Source: Salipiger sp. IMCC34102
GTDB lineage: Bacteria; Pseudomonadota; Alphaproteobacteria; Rhodobacterales; Rhodobacteraceae
NCBI RefSeq assembly: GCF_004145405.1
Contig: NZ_SELQ01000001.1
Span: 434,001 to 498,000 of the forward strand
Direction: 5' to 3'
Length of the DNA stretch: 64,000 nucleotides
The translations under genes and the position numbers were made by a program. The notes below the pieces were generated by a model. The model worked only from the letters and a program-made list of their open reading frames with translations, ran no database searches and was not told the DNA's origin. Below are positions 48,696 through 57,793 of this stretch, one piece after another. Within the stretch, counting starts at the first letter, position 1, and each line of letters opens with the position of its first letter.

Positions 48696-48919
48696 AAGGC
48701 GACGCCATGGCGTGCGCGGCCAACGCCCGGGGCCTGACGGCCCGGGACGGAGAGACCGTCTCCGGCGAATGAATTTTGGATAACGAAAGTCTGTGCATTT
48801 CCCGCGTGCGGACCGCGGAGACGTTCCGGCCCTTGCCCGCCCCGCAAGCGGACGCGATGCTGGGGCGCGTCGGACCGGGTCACGGCACCTTCGGCCCCGC
48901 CTCGCTTTCGCGGTTGATC

Positions 48920-48950
48920 TGATAGATCAGCGCGTATATCTGATATAGCA
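48920..48950. promoter_or_regulatory. Paired GntR-type operators upstream of the deoxyhexose operon
   Basis: TGATAGATCA (48920-48929) and TGATATAGCA (48941-48950) each differ by one base from TGATATATCA. They are 21 nt apart, two helical turns, so dimers would bind on the same face. They lie 53-83 nt before the aldose dehydrogenase start in a 307-nt gap that otherwise contains nothing recognisable. Confidence 0.55.
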
Positions 48951-49002
48951 AGATCGCGCAGGGCGGGATCGGTATTTCTAACCGTTGCTTCAGGGCCGAG
49001 CG

Positions 49003-49989
49003 ATGCAGTCGGACGACACCCATGACCCAAAGGATCACGCGACGTTGGCCTTCGGCTGCGCCGCGGTCGCGGGGCTTTACGGCGAACTTACCCGCGCCGA
49101 CGGCATCGCGGTGCTGGAGGCGGCCTGGGACAGCGGCCTGCGCCGCTTCGACACCGCACCGTTCTATGGCCGTGGCCTGTCGGAGCGGCGGGTCGGCGAC
49201 GTGCTGCGGGACAAACCGCGAGAGACCTTCACGCTTTCGACCAAGGTGGGCCGCCTTTTGTCGCCTGCCGACAAGGCCACGCGCGAGGATGGCGCGCTCC
49301 CGTTCCACGTGCACTTCGACTATTCGGACACCGCCATCGCGCGCTCGTTCGAGGACAGCCTGCAACGGCTTGGCATGGCGTCCATCGATTACCTCTACGT
49401 GCACGACATCGGACGCTTCGCCCATGGCGACGCCAACGGCCCGCATCTCGAAAATCTCTTAAGCAGCGGAATTCCCTTTCTCGAAGGGCTCAAGGCGCAA
49501 GGCATCATTCGCGGCTGGGGCCTCGGCGTCAACGAGGTCGAAACCTGCCTGCAGGTGATGGAGGCCACCACCCCCGACGAGATCCTGCTGGCAGGGCGCT
49601 ATACCCTCCTCGATCGCACGGCGGAGGAATCGCTTCTGCCGCTCTGCCTGGAACGGGGCACGCGGCTGGTGATCGGCGGCGTGTTCAATTCCGGGATCCT
49701 GGCCACCGGGGCCTCGGCGCAGGCGCATTTCGACTACGGCCCGGCGAGCGACGACATCCGCGCCCGCGTCGACGCGATAGAGGCGATCTGCACCCGTTAC
49801 GGCATTCCCATGGCGCAGGCCGCGCTGAGTTTTCCGGCAGCCCATCCGGCCGTCTCACACGTGCTGATCGGCACCGGCAAGGTCTCCAGCCTGCGCCGCA
49901 ATCTCGACCAGTTCGGCGCGAGGCTGCCGCCCGGGCTGCTGGACGAGATCGCCCCGCATGTCCTGCGCACACAGACCCTGAGGGGCTGA
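49003..49989 (+). CDS. Aldo/keto reductase, probable L-fucose-type aldose 1-dehydrogenase
   Basis: A 328-residue TIM-barrel oxidoreductase of the D-threo-aldose/L-fucose dehydrogenase group. LRRFDTAPFYGRGLSERRVGD supplies the catalytic Asp and Tyr, TLSTKVGRLL the Lys, and YLYVHDIG the His region. It would oxidise L-fucose (or L-rhamnose/L-galactose) to the lactone, the first step of the pathway encoded around it. The ATG at 49003 is chosen over an upstream TTG. It heads the operon AKR-SDR-hydrolase, preceded by two operator-like sites. Confidence 0.85.
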   Translation: MQSDDTHDPKDHATLAFGCAAVAGLYGELTRADGIAVLEAAWDSGLRRFDTAPFYGRGLSERRVGDVLRDKPRETFTLSTKVGRLLSPADKATREDGALPFHVHFDYSDTAIARSFEDSLQRLGMASIDYLYVHDIGRFAHGDANGPHLENLLSSGIPFLEGLKAQGIIRGWGLGVNEVETCLQVMEATTPDEILLAGRYTLLDRTAEESLLPLCLERGTRLVIGGVFNSGILATGASAQAHFDYGPASDDIRARVDAIEAICTRYGIPMAQAALSFPAAHPAVSHVLIGTGKVSSLRRNLDQFGARLPPGLLDEIAPHVLRTQTLRG

Positions 49990-50019
49990 GGCGCCCCCTT
50001 CATCCAGCAAGGAAACATC

Positions 50020-50751
50020 ATGACCGACCTTTCGGGAAAAACCGTCCTGATCACCGCCGCGGCCCAGGGCATCGGCAAGGCCAGCGCCCTGGCCTTCGCC
50101 GCGGCGGGGGCAAGGGTGATCGCGACGGACATCAACGACGGGCTGCTGGCCGAACTCGACGGCGCGAAGGGGATCACCACCGCCCGGCTGGACGTGCTGG
50201 ACGCGACGGCGGTGGCCGATTTCGTGGCGCAGGCCGGCGCGATCGACGTGCTCTTCAACTGCGCGGGCGTGGTCCACAACGGCAGTATTCTCGAGATGAG
50301 CGACACCGACCTCTCCTTTGCCTTCGCATTGAACGTGGAGGCACAGGCGCGCCTGATCCAGCAGGTCCTGCCGGGCATGCTGGAGCGCAAGGACGGGACG
50401 ATCATCAACATGGCCTCTGTCGCGGGCAGCCCGAAGGGCGTGCCGAACCGCTGCGCCTACGGAATCACGAAAGCCGCCGTGATCGGCTTGACCAAGTCGG
50501 TGGCTGCCGATTTCGTCTCGCAGGGGATCCGCTGCAACGCGATCTGCCCGGGCACCGTCGACAGCCCCTCGTTGAAGGAGCGGTGGACCGCGACCGGGGA
50601 CTACGACAAGGCTCGCGCCGACTTCGTCGCGCGCCAACCCATCGGGCGGATCGGCCAGCCCGGGGAAATCGCCGAACTCGCCGTCTACCTGGCGGGGGCC
50701 ACATTCACGACCGGCCAGATCCACGTCATCGACGGCGGCTGGCTCAACTGA
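50020..50751 (+). CDS. SDR oxidoreductase, probable 2-keto-3-deoxy-L-fuconate dehydrogenase
   Basis: A 243-residue short-chain dehydrogenase. TAAAQGIGKAS is the cofactor loop, FNCAGVVHNG the structural motif, catalytic Ser in INMASVAGS and Tyr/Lys in YGITKAAV. ICPGTVDSPSL and the DHRS6/BDH2-like tail place it with enzymes that oxidise 2-keto-3-deoxy-fuconate/rhamnonate at C4. It sits between the aldose dehydrogenase and the diketo-acid hydrolase, matching the predicted fourth step. GGAAAC precedes the ATG. Confidence 0.85.
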   Translation: MTDLSGKTVLITAAAQGIGKASALAFAAAGARVIATDINDGLLAELDGAKGITTARLDVLDATAVADFVAQAGAIDVLFNCAGVVHNGSILEMSDTDLSFAFALNVEAQARLIQQVLPGMLERKDGTIINMASVAGSPKGVPNRCAYGITKAAVIGLTKSVAADFVSQGIRCNAICPGTVDSPSLKERWTATGDYDKARADFVARQPIGRIGQPGEIAELAVYLAGATFTTGQIHVIDGGWLN

Positions 50752-50774
50752 CGCGATCGCGAAGGAGAACGACC

Positions 50775-51617
50775 TTGAAACTACTCAGATACGGACCGGC
50801 GGGCGCCGAGAAGCCGGGGATCCTGGACGCGGACGGCCAGATCCGCGACCTGTCGCAGCAGGTGGACGATATCGGCGCGGACCACATCGGCCCCGAGGGG
50901 CTGGACGCGATCCGCGCGCTCGACATCGCAAGCCTGCCGGTGGTCGAGGGCAACCCGCGCCTGGGTCCCTGCGTTGCCGGGACCGGCAAGTTCATCTGCA
51001 TCGGGCTGAACTATTCGGATCACGCCGCCGAGACGGGGGCGCAAGTCCCGCCCGAGCCGATCATCTTCATGAAGGCGACCTCGGCGATCTGCGGTCCCAA
51101 CGACGACGTCGAGATCCCGCGCGGATCGCAAAAGACCGACTGGGAGGTCGAACTGGGCGTGGTGATCGGCAAGACCGCGAAATACGTCTCGGAAGACGCG
51201 GCGATGGATCACGTGGCGGGCTACTGCCTGATCAACGATGTCTCGGAACGCGCGTTCCAGGCGGAACGGGAAGGCCAGTGGACCAAGGGCAAGAGCGCCG
51301 ACACCTTCGGCCCGACGGGCCCCTGGCTCGTCACCCGCGAGGAGATCGCGGATCCCCAGGCCCTGAAGATGTGGCTCGAGGTCAACGGCCACCGCTACCA
51401 GGACGGCTCGACCGAGACGATGGTCTACGGCGTGCGTCACCTCGTGTCCTACCTGTCGCAGTTCATGAGCCTGCGTCCGGGCGACATCATCTCGACCGGG
51501 ACGCCGCCGGGCGTGGGGCTGGGCCAGACGCCCAACGTCTTCCTCAAGGCGGGCGACGTGATGGAGCTGGGCATCGAGGGCCTGGGCACCCAGAAGCAGA
51601 CCTGCGTCCAGGCCTGA
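50775..51617 (+). CDS. FAH-family hydrolase, probable 2,4-diketo-3-deoxy-L-fuconate hydrolase
   Basis: A 280-residue fumarylacetoacetate hydrolase-fold protein. FICIGLNYSDHAAETG, EPIIFMKATSAICGPND, the metal-binding DWEVELGVVIG and the ISTGTPPGVGLGQ loop are all typical. In the non-phosphorylating deoxyhexose pathway this enzyme cleaves the 2,4-diketo acid to pyruvate and L-lactate. The start is a TTG at 50775 with AAGGAG seven bases upstream; there is no nearby ATG. It ends the three-gene operon at a bidirectional hairpin. Confidence 0.88.
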   Translation: MKLLRYGPAGAEKPGILDADGQIRDLSQQVDDIGADHIGPEGLDAIRALDIASLPVVEGNPRLGPCVAGTGKFICIGLNYSDHAAETGAQVPPEPIIFMKATSAICGPNDDVEIPRGSQKTDWEVELGVVIGKTAKYVSEDAAMDHVAGYCLINDVSERAFQAEREGQWTKGKSADTFGPTGPWLVTREEIADPQALKMWLEVNGHRYQDGSTETMVYGVRHLVSYLSQFMSLRPGDIISTGTPPGVGLGQTPNVFLKAGDVMELGIEGLGTQKQTCVQA

Positions 51618-51638
51618 GATATCCATCCCGACCGACCC

Positions 51639-51667
51639 GCGCCGCGAAGCCCCGGGTTTCGCGGCGC
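51639..51667. terminator. Bidirectional hairpin between converging operons
   Basis: GCGCCGCGAA and TTCGCGGCGC pair perfectly (ten pairs, 9-nt loop) between the stops of the hydrolase (+) and the GntR regulator (-). No T-tract, but the position suits two-way termination. Confidence 0.6.
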
Positions 51668-51680
51668 AGCGCGTTCGGGG

Positions 51681-52343
51681 TCAGGAAAACCCGATGTGGC
51701 GCTGGAGTGCGGCGCCGAAGTGCTGCTGGATCGCCGCCTCGGCCGCGTCCGCATCGCGCGCCTTGCAGGCTTCGAGAATGCTCAGGTGTTCGTGCAGCGA
51801 TCGCAGCATGACGGGCGGCGTCAGACGGCGGTCGAGCCGCACGAGGCGCAGGTAGTTGTGCATCCGCTGGTAGCTCGACGAGATCAGCGGATTGTTCAGC
51901 GTCTCCACGATCGTGTTGTGCAGATCGCCCTCAAGATGTTCCAACGCGGTCAGGACGCTTTCACCCTGTTCGCCCGCCTCGAGCCTTTCGATCAGCGCGT
52001 CGTGCTTTGCGATCAAGCTTGTGAAGACGTCCTCGTTGGCGGTCTCGGCGAAGGCGCGCACGGCGGATCGTTCGATGATCGCGCGGAACTGGTAGGTCGA
52101 GCGGGTCAGTTCCAGCCCCGGCTTCACGAACTCGATGCCGGAGCGCGGGTGGATCTTCAGGATGCCTTCCGCTTCCAGCACCCGCAGGGCGTCGCGCAGC
52201 GGTGCGATGGGCACGTCGAGCAGATCCACGAGATGTCTTTGCGACACGAAGGCACCGGCGGGCAGCGTCTTGTTGAACAGGTTTTCGAGGATCCGCTCGT
52301 AGGCGACGTCGCTCAGCGTGCTGCTGCGCGGTGTCTCGGCCAT
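51681..52343 (-). CDS. GntR/FadR-family regulator of the deoxyhexose genes
   Basis: About 220 residues: an N-terminal winged helix (SDVAYERILENLFNKTLPAGAFVSQRHLVDLLDVPIAPLRDALRVLEAEGIL-type, residues about 8-75) and a C-terminal all-helical FCD ligand domain with LHNTIVETLNNPLI and SLHEHLSILEACKARD. An ATG at 52388 would add 15 residues, but it lies only about 15 nt from the operator palindrome, which leaves no room for a leader; the start at 52343 is preferred. It is divergent from the dehydratase-transporter operon. It probably represses its own gene and the three pathway units, released by a pathway acid. Confidence 0.88.
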   Translation of the reverse strand: MAETPRSSTLSDVAYERILENLFNKTLPAGAFVSQRHLVDLLDVPIAPLRDALRVLEAEGILKIHPRSGIEFVKPGLELTRSTYQFRAIIERSAVRAFAETANEDVFTSLIAKHDALIERLEAGEQGESVLTALEHLEGDLHNTIVETLNNPLISSSYQRMHNYLRLVRLDRRLTPPVMLRSLHEHLSILEACKARDADAAEAAIQQHFGAALQRHIGFS

Positions 52344-52402
52344 GTTCTTTTTCACAGTTGTCACTTGTCTCGCCCCGGGTTTGCGCATATTACGTTCTCA
52401 AG

Positions 52403-52413
52403 TTGATATATCA
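52403..52413. promoter_or_regulatory. GntR-type operator in the regulator/dehydratase divergent region
   Basis: TTGATATATCA, containing the perfect palindrome TGATATATCA, lies 33 nt before the dehydratase start and just upstream of the regulator gene. The same 11 bases occur before the lactonase gene (60327-60337). Confidence 0.65.
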
Positions 52414-52445
52414 GTCGACGTATCTAATCGAGAAAAAGTGTCCTG

Positions 52446-53603
52446 ATGCGCATTCATTCGTTTCGTATAACGCGGTTTCAGTTCCGGCGCGACCGTGTGA
52501 TCGGCGACAGCCAGGTCCGTGCGGAGGACGTGAATGCCGCGGCGGTGGAGCTGATCTCCGACGCCGGGGAGGTCGGCCTGGGTTTCGTCCAGACCCTGTT
52601 CTCGCCGTTGCCTGACCAGGACGAGATCGAGCGGATCTTCCTTGCGGAAGTCTGGCCCGACCTCGACGGACAATCGCCGATGGCGCTCGTTCACCGGGTC
52701 AACCGCCCGCGCGGCGGACGGCAGCGCGCGACCAGCCTGCCGTTCCACGAGGCGCTGCAGGTGGCCCTTTGGGACCTTGCGGCGAAAGGGGTCGGGATGC
52801 CGCTTTGGCAGATGCTCGGCGCGCGTCGCGACCGGGTACGGGCCTATGCTTCCGGCCTTGACTTCCATCTGGACGACGCGGCGTTCTGCGCGCTTTTCGG
52901 GCACGCCGATGCTCTGGGCTACGGCGCGTTCAAGATCAAGGTGGGCCATGCCGACTTCGACCGCGACATGCACCGGCTGGAGCTTTTGCGAAAGACCGTG
53001 CGCAAGGGCGCCCAGTTCATGATCGACGCCAACGAGGCCTGGGGCGCCAAGGAGGCGGCCATCAAGATCGAGGCGATCCGGAAGGCCGGGTTCGATCTGA
53101 TGTGGGTCGAGGATCCGATCCTGCGCCACGATTACGACGGGCTGCGCCAATTGCGCCGCGCCTTGCCGCACACCGTGATCAACTCGGGCGAATACCTCGA
53201 CGCGAGCGGCAAGCGTTTGCTGATGGACGAATGCGGTACCGACATCCTGAACGTGCACGGCCAGATCACCGACGTGATGCGCATCGGCTGGCTGGCTGCC
53301 GAAAAGGGCGTGCCGGTCACGGTCGGCAATACCTTCCTGGAGGTGGGCATCCACCCCGCCGTGGCGCTGCCCGAAGTGGAATGGATGGAATATTCCTTCC
53401 AGAATTTCGATCACCTGGTTGAGGAGCCGGTGATGATAAGGGACGGTTACGCCCATGCCCCCGCACGTCCGGGCCATGGCCTCGTCCTGTCCGAAGCGGC
53501 GCGTGCCGATGCACAGCCCAAGCTTGCGCGCTTCGATGAACTGGGCCCGGCCCCGTTCAACCCACGACTGCCAGCAGACCTGCAAACGACCGCGGCTGCG
53601 TAA
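52446..53603 (+). CDS. Enolase-superfamily sugar-acid dehydratase (MR/MLE type)
   Basis: A 385-residue mandelate racemase/muconate lactonising enzyme family protein. The KxK catalytic pair is K163/K165 (FKIKVG), and metal ligands are D194 (IDANEAW), E222 (WVEDPI) and E249 (NSGEYLD). By context it would dehydrate L-fuconate (or L-rhamnonate) to 2-keto-3-deoxy acid. It is shorter than characterised FucD proteins (about 430-440 residues), so it may be a separate dehydratase subgroup. It heads a seven-gene operon with the transporter and mutarotase. The specific substrate is inference. Confidence 0.82.
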   Translation: MRIHSFRITRFQFRRDRVIGDSQVRAEDVNAAAVELISDAGEVGLGFVQTLFSPLPDQDEIERIFLAEVWPDLDGQSPMALVHRVNRPRGGRQRATSLPFHEALQVALWDLAAKGVGMPLWQMLGARRDRVRAYASGLDFHLDDAAFCALFGHADALGYGAFKIKVGHADFDRDMHRLELLRKTVRKGAQFMIDANEAWGAKEAAIKIEAIRKAGFDLMWVEDPILRHDYDGLRQLRRALPHTVINSGEYLDASGKRLLMDECGTDILNVHGQITDVMRIGWLAAEKGVPVTVGNTFLEVGIHPAVALPEVEWMEYSFQNFDHLVEEPVMIRDGYAHAPARPGHGLVLSEAARADAQPKLARFDELGPAPFNPRLPADLQTTAAA

Positions 53604-53623
53604 ATTTCAAGGGAGGATAAGAC

Positions 53624-54874
53624 ATGACGATCAAGACGACCTTGCTGACGGCCTCGGCCCTTGGTGCAACGCTGACGGGTGCCGCCGTGGCACAGGAGAT
53701 CACGGTCTGGGACTGGAAATCCGGCGATCCGGCGGCCTACGGCTATATCGACGAGGCCACCCGCCTGTTCGAGGAAGCCCACCCGGGCGTCGAGGTGAAC
53801 TTCGTGATGCAGCCCAACGACCAGTATTACACGCTGCTCGGCACCGCGTTGTCGTCCAACGCGGGCCCCGACGTCTTCCTTCTGAACGGTGGCGCACAGG
53901 CACAGGCGCGCTTCGATGCGCTGGCCGATGTCAGCGACATGGCCGAAGGCCTTCTCGGGACAGAGGAATTCTCGGACGCCGACGGCACTGTTTACGCCTT
54001 GCCCATCACGACGCAGGGCTTCGTCGTCTACGCCAACAAGCAACGCTACGCGGACGCGGGCCTCGACCCCGAGGCCCTGCCCACCACCTGGGACGAACTC
54101 TCCGCGGCCTGCGAGGCGATCATCGCGCAAGGCGACGTGCCCTGCTTTTCCATGGGCAACAAGGAAGGGTTCGCCGCCGAATTCTTCGTCTCGGCGCTGG
54201 CGGCCTCCATGCTGACGGCCGAAGAGCACGCGGCGCTGAAATCGGGAGAGTTGGCCTGGTCCAGCCCCAAGATGACGGCGATCCTCGACGCCTGGGTCGA
54301 AACCGAGGCGGCCGGCTGGTATCCTCAGGGCGGCAATTCGACGGCAAAGTTCATGGACGAATACGAAACCTTCATGCGGGGCGAGGCGGCCAATACCATA
54401 GGCCTTCTGTCCGACGTCGCGCACTGGAAGCAGTTCGACGACTTCCTGGGCGCCGAGAACCTCGGCGTGTTCCGCCACCCCGCCCCGGATGCCTCTGCCA
54501 CCGCGGGTGACGGCGGTCCGATGATGCCCGTGGCAGGCGGGATCGGCTACGGCGTGAACCGGGCATCCGAGAACATCGACCTGGCGCGTGAACTTGTCGC
54601 CACCCTGGCCTCGGCCGAGGCGATCGCGATCTTCGCGCAGGACGCGGGCATCCTGCCTGCGAACCCGGAGGTGGACACCTCCGCGGCCAACAGCCCGACG
54701 CTGACGGCGATCCTGGGCATGATGGACGGCGCCTCCGCGCCGATGGCCCATGCCAACGTCTCCGCCGGGGAGCTCGAGGACCTGCACCGGCAGAGCCAGC
54801 TTCTGCTCAACGGAGAGAACACGGTGCAGGACGCCGTCCAGCGGCTCGACGCCGCACAGGCTGCCGCGGAATAA
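53624..54874 (+). CDS. Sugar ABC transporter, solute-binding protein
   Basis: A 416-residue CUT1-family periplasmic protein. A signal peptide ends near residue 23 (GAAVAQ), and the mature start is EITVWDWKSGDP. VFLLNGGAQAQ and VYALPITTQGFVVYANKQRY are typical of bacterial sugar-binding proteins. GGGAGGATAAG precedes the ATG, 20 nt after the dehydratase. Its substrate is predicted to be the deoxyhexose fed to the pathway. Confidence 0.88.
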   Translation: MTIKTTLLTASALGATLTGAAVAQEITVWDWKSGDPAAYGYIDEATRLFEEAHPGVEVNFVMQPNDQYYTLLGTALSSNAGPDVFLLNGGAQAQARFDALADVSDMAEGLLGTEEFSDADGTVYALPITTQGFVVYANKQRYADAGLDPEALPTTWDELSAACEAIIAQGDVPCFSMGNKEGFAAEFFVSALAASMLTAEEHAALKSGELAWSSPKMTAILDAWVETEAAGWYPQGGNSTAKFMDEYETFMRGEAANTIGLLSDVAHWKQFDDFLGAENLGVFRHPAPDASATAGDGGPMMPVAGGIGYGVNRASENIDLARELVATLASAEAIAIFAQDAGILPANPEVDTSAANSPTLTAILGMMDGASAPMAHANVSAGELEDLHRQSQLLLNGENTVQDAVQRLDAAQAAAE

Positions 54875-54963
54875 AGCAGGCGCCGGGCAGGGGGCCGCAT
54901 GGCGCGGTGCTTTGCCCCGCACCCCGACGGACCGAAGCCCCCAGCAAGACCGAAGGCATGAAG

Positions 54964-55875
54964 ATGGGTGTCAGCAAGACCAAACAGCCGCTGCGCAAGC
55001 GCGGCGGAAAGGCCCGGTCCGAGGAACGTCGGTTCGCCTTTCTCTTCGTGATGCCCGCACTTCTGCTGGTGGTCGTCTTCCGCATCGTGCCGCTGATCTG
55101 GGGCTTCGTTCTGTCGCTCACCGATGCGCGCGGCGTGACCGAAGGGGCGTTCATCGGCTTCGACAACTACGCCGAGCTTGCCCGCGACCCCGCGTTTCAC
55201 GACAGCATGGCGAACACGATCCTGCTGATCGCCACCCTGCCGATCTGGATCATGGTGCCGATGCTTCTGGCGATCCTGATCCACCAGGGCGTGCCGGGCG
55301 GCAAGTTCTACCGCGCCGTCTACTTCTTTCCCGCCACCTTGTCCTCGGTGATCGTGGGCTCGATCTTCAACGTGCTGTTGCGCAACGACGGCCAGCTCAA
55401 CCAGTTCCTGGAGCTCTTCGGGATCGGGGCGATCGACTGGCTGGGCAATTCCAACACCGCCCTGCTGAGCCTGATCGCGGTGCAGCTTTGGGCGACCTTC
55501 GGGATGAGCCTGCTGATCTTCCTCGCGGGCCTCTCGACCGTGCCGTCGGACATGATCGAGGCCGCGAAACTGGAAGGCGCGTCGATGCTGCAGACCTTCT
55601 GGCACGTCATCATTCCCACCCTGCGCCCGATCATCGAGTTCGTGGCCGTGGTCACCACGATCGGGGTGCTGACCAACATGTTCGGCCTGATCTACGTGCT
55701 GACCGCCGGGGGGCCGGGCACATCGACGACCCTGCCGGAGTTCCTGATCTGGATCGAACTGGGCCGGATGAACCGGCCCGGCTACGCCGCCGCGATTTCC
55801 ATGGTGCTGTTCGTGCTGATGGCCGGGATCGCCTACGCGCAGGTTCGCATCATGTCCCGCAACGTGAACGTCTGA
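54964..55875 (+). CDS. Sugar ABC transporter permease 1
   Basis: A 303-residue permease with a basic N-terminal tail (KTKQPLRKRGGKARSEERR) and six membrane helices. The EAA loop reads DMIEAAKLEGASMLQTFWHVIIP. The ATG at 54964 lies seven bases after GAAGG; an ATG two codons upstream is equally in frame. The 89-nt gap after the binding protein holds only a weak five-pair hairpin. Confidence 0.88.
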   Translation: MGVSKTKQPLRKRGGKARSEERRFAFLFVMPALLLVVVFRIVPLIWGFVLSLTDARGVTEGAFIGFDNYAELARDPAFHDSMANTILLIATLPIWIMVPMLLAILIHQGVPGGKFYRAVYFFPATLSSVIVGSIFNVLLRNDGQLNQFLELFGIGAIDWLGNSNTALLSLIAVQLWATFGMSLLIFLAGLSTVPSDMIEAAKLEGASMLQTFWHVIIPTLRPIIEFVAVVTTIGVLTNMFGLIYVLTAGGPGTSTTLPEFLIWIELGRMNRPGYAAAISMVLFVLMAGIAYAQVRIMSRNVNV

Positions 55876-55883
55876 GGTCCACC

Positions 55884-56723
55884 ATGTCCGAATTCACCGT
55901 CGGCAAACGCCAAAGACGCCTGCTGTGGGGCATCTCGGTCCCCATGGCGCTGATCGCGCTCACCTGCGTCTACCCGGTGTTCTTCGCGCTCAACAACGCG
56001 CTGAAGTCGAACCGGGAATACATCCTCGATCGCTTCGGGATCGTCAGCGAGCCGACCTTCCAGAACTTCGTCCAGGCCTGGACGCGGTCCAACCTGAGCG
56101 AGTATTTCTTCAACTCGGTCGTGGTCACGGTCCTGTCGGTGCTCGCGCTGATCATCGTCTCGTCGCTGGCGGGCTTCGCGCTGGCGGTCCTGCGATTCCC
56201 GCTGAGAAAACTGATCTTCGTGGTGATCCTGGCCTCGCTCATGATCCCGGTGCAGGTGGTGCTGGTGCCGTTCTACAAGACGATCATCGGCCTCGGGCTG
56301 CTGAACACGCGGGCGGGCCTGATCCTGAGCTACACGGCCTTCTTCCTGCCGTTCTCGGTCTACCTGATGACGTCGTTCTACTCGGGTCTTCCGCGCGAAC
56401 TGGTCGAGGCCGCCCGGATCGACGGCGCGAAACTGACCCAAGTCTGGTGGCACGTGATGCTGCCGATGGGCATGCCCGCGCTGATCACGCTCGGCATTCT
56501 CAACACGCTTTACTGCTGGAACGACATCCTGATCTCGCTTCTGGTGCTGCAGGACAACCGCACGCTCATGGTGGGCATCGCCGCCCTGCGCGGAGAATAC
56601 ACCACCAACGTGCCCCTGCTCACCGCGGGCATCGTGCTGGCCGCGGCGCCGATCGTGATCCTCTACCTCGTCTTCCAGCGCAAGATCGTCAGCGGCATCG
56701 CCGTCGGCGCCGTCAAGGGCTGA
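55884..56723 (+). CDS. Sugar ABC transporter permease 2
   Basis: A 279-residue permease, six helices, EAA loop ELVEAARIDGAKLTQVWWHVMLP, and the CUT1 C-terminus KIVSGIAVGAVKG. It starts 8 nt after permease 1 and forms the transmembrane heterodimer with it. Confidence 0.9.
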   Translation: MSEFTVGKRQRRLLWGISVPMALIALTCVYPVFFALNNALKSNREYILDRFGIVSEPTFQNFVQAWTRSNLSEYFFNSVVVTVLSVLALIIVSSLAGFALAVLRFPLRKLIFVVILASLMIPVQVVLVPFYKTIIGLGLLNTRAGLILSYTAFFLPFSVYLMTSFYSGLPRELVEAARIDGAKLTQVWWHVMLPMGMPALITLGILNTLYCWNDILISLLVLQDNRTLMVGIAALRGEYTTNVPLLTAGIVLAAAPIVILYLVFQRKIVSGIAVGAVKG

Positions 56724-56737
56724 ACCGGAGTTCCACC

Positions 56738-57793
56738 ATGTCCAACATCTCCATCACCGATTTGCGCAAGTCCTACGGCCAGGTCGAGGTGATCCACGGC
56801 GTCTCGCTCGATATAGAGCCCGGGGAATTCGTGGTCTTCGTCGGCCCTTCGGGCTGCGGCAAGTCCACCTTGCTGCGCATGATCGCGGGGCTGGAGGACA
56901 TCACCGACGGCGATCTGGAGATCGGCGGCACGCTGATGAACGACGTCGAACCCGCGCAGCGCGGCATCGCGATGGTGTTCCAGTCCTACGCGCTTTACCC
57001 GCACATGACCGTGGCCGACAACATGTCCTTCGGCCTGCGCATGGCCCACGCCCCCAAGGACGAGATCGACCGCAAGGTGAAGGACGCGGCGAGGATCCTG
57101 CAACTCGAACCCCTGCTGGATCGCAAGCCGGCCGCCTTGTCGGGCGGGCAGCGCCAGCGCGTGGCCATCGGGCGGGCGATCGTGCGCGATCCGGACGTCT
57201 TCCTCTTCGACGAGCCGCTGTCGAACCTCGATGCAGAACTGCGGGTGGAAATGCGCGTCCAGATCGCCAAGCTGCACCGCACGCTGTCGAACACGATGAT
57301 CTACGTCACCCACGACCAGACCGAGGCGATGACGCTGGCCGACCGCATCGTCGTCCTGCGGGCGGGCCATATCGAGCAGGTCGGCACGCCGATCGAACTT
57401 TACGAGGACCCCGACAACGCCTTTGTCGCGGGCTTCATCGGCTCGCCACGGATGAACTTCCTGAACGCCAGGGCGAACGGCCCCAAGAGCGTGGAGGTCG
57501 CGGGCCGGACCATTCCGCTGCCCAATCTGACGGCCGATCTTCGAGATGGCACGGCGTTGCAGCTCGGCATCCGTCCCGAACACCTCGACGCGACGGACGG
57601 CGTGCGCCTGATGATGGACGTGGACGTGGCGGAGGACCTGGGCGCCACCACCTTCGTGCACGGCACGGTGGGCGGAGAGACGCTGGTCGCGGAACGCCGG
57701 GCCCACGTGGGCAACGCGGTGCGCGAGCTGGAGATCTGCTTCGCGCCCGACAAGGTCCGCCTGTTCGATCCCGACGGCGCACGGGTGCGGTGA
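56738..57793 (+). CDS. Sugar ABC transporter ATPase
   Basis: A 351-residue MalK-like ATPase: Walker [11 protein letters not shown]-loop [12 protein letters not shown], signature [17 protein letters not shown], Walker [12 protein letters not shown], switch YVTHDQTEAM, and a TOBE domain from about residue 235. Closely parallels the polyol transporter ATPase at 45.4 kb, suggesting paralogous transporters. Its stop touches the mutarotase start (TGATG). Confidence 0.95.
   Translation: MSNISITDLRKSYGQVEVIHGVSLDIEPGEFVVFVGPSGCGKSTLLRMIAGLEDITDGDLEIGGTLMNDVEPAQRGIAMVFQSYALYPHMTVADNMSFGLRMAHAPKDEIDRKVKDAARILQLEPLLDRKPAALSGGQRQRVAIGRAIVRDPDVFLFDEPLSNLDAELRVEMRVQIAKLHRTLSNTMIYVTHDQTEAMTLADRIVVLRAGHIEQVGTPIELYEDPDNAFVAGFIGSPRMNFLNARANGPKSVEVAGRTIPLPNLTADLRDGTALQLGIRPEHLDATDGVRLMMDVDVAEDLGATTFVHGTVGGETLVAERRAHVGNAVRELEICFAPDKVRLFDPDGARVR

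Noticed and set aside
54906-54923. Terminator between the second binding-protein gene and its permease
   Set aside because: GGTGC/GCACC gives only five pairs with an 8-nt loop and no T-tract, too weak to list as a terminator.
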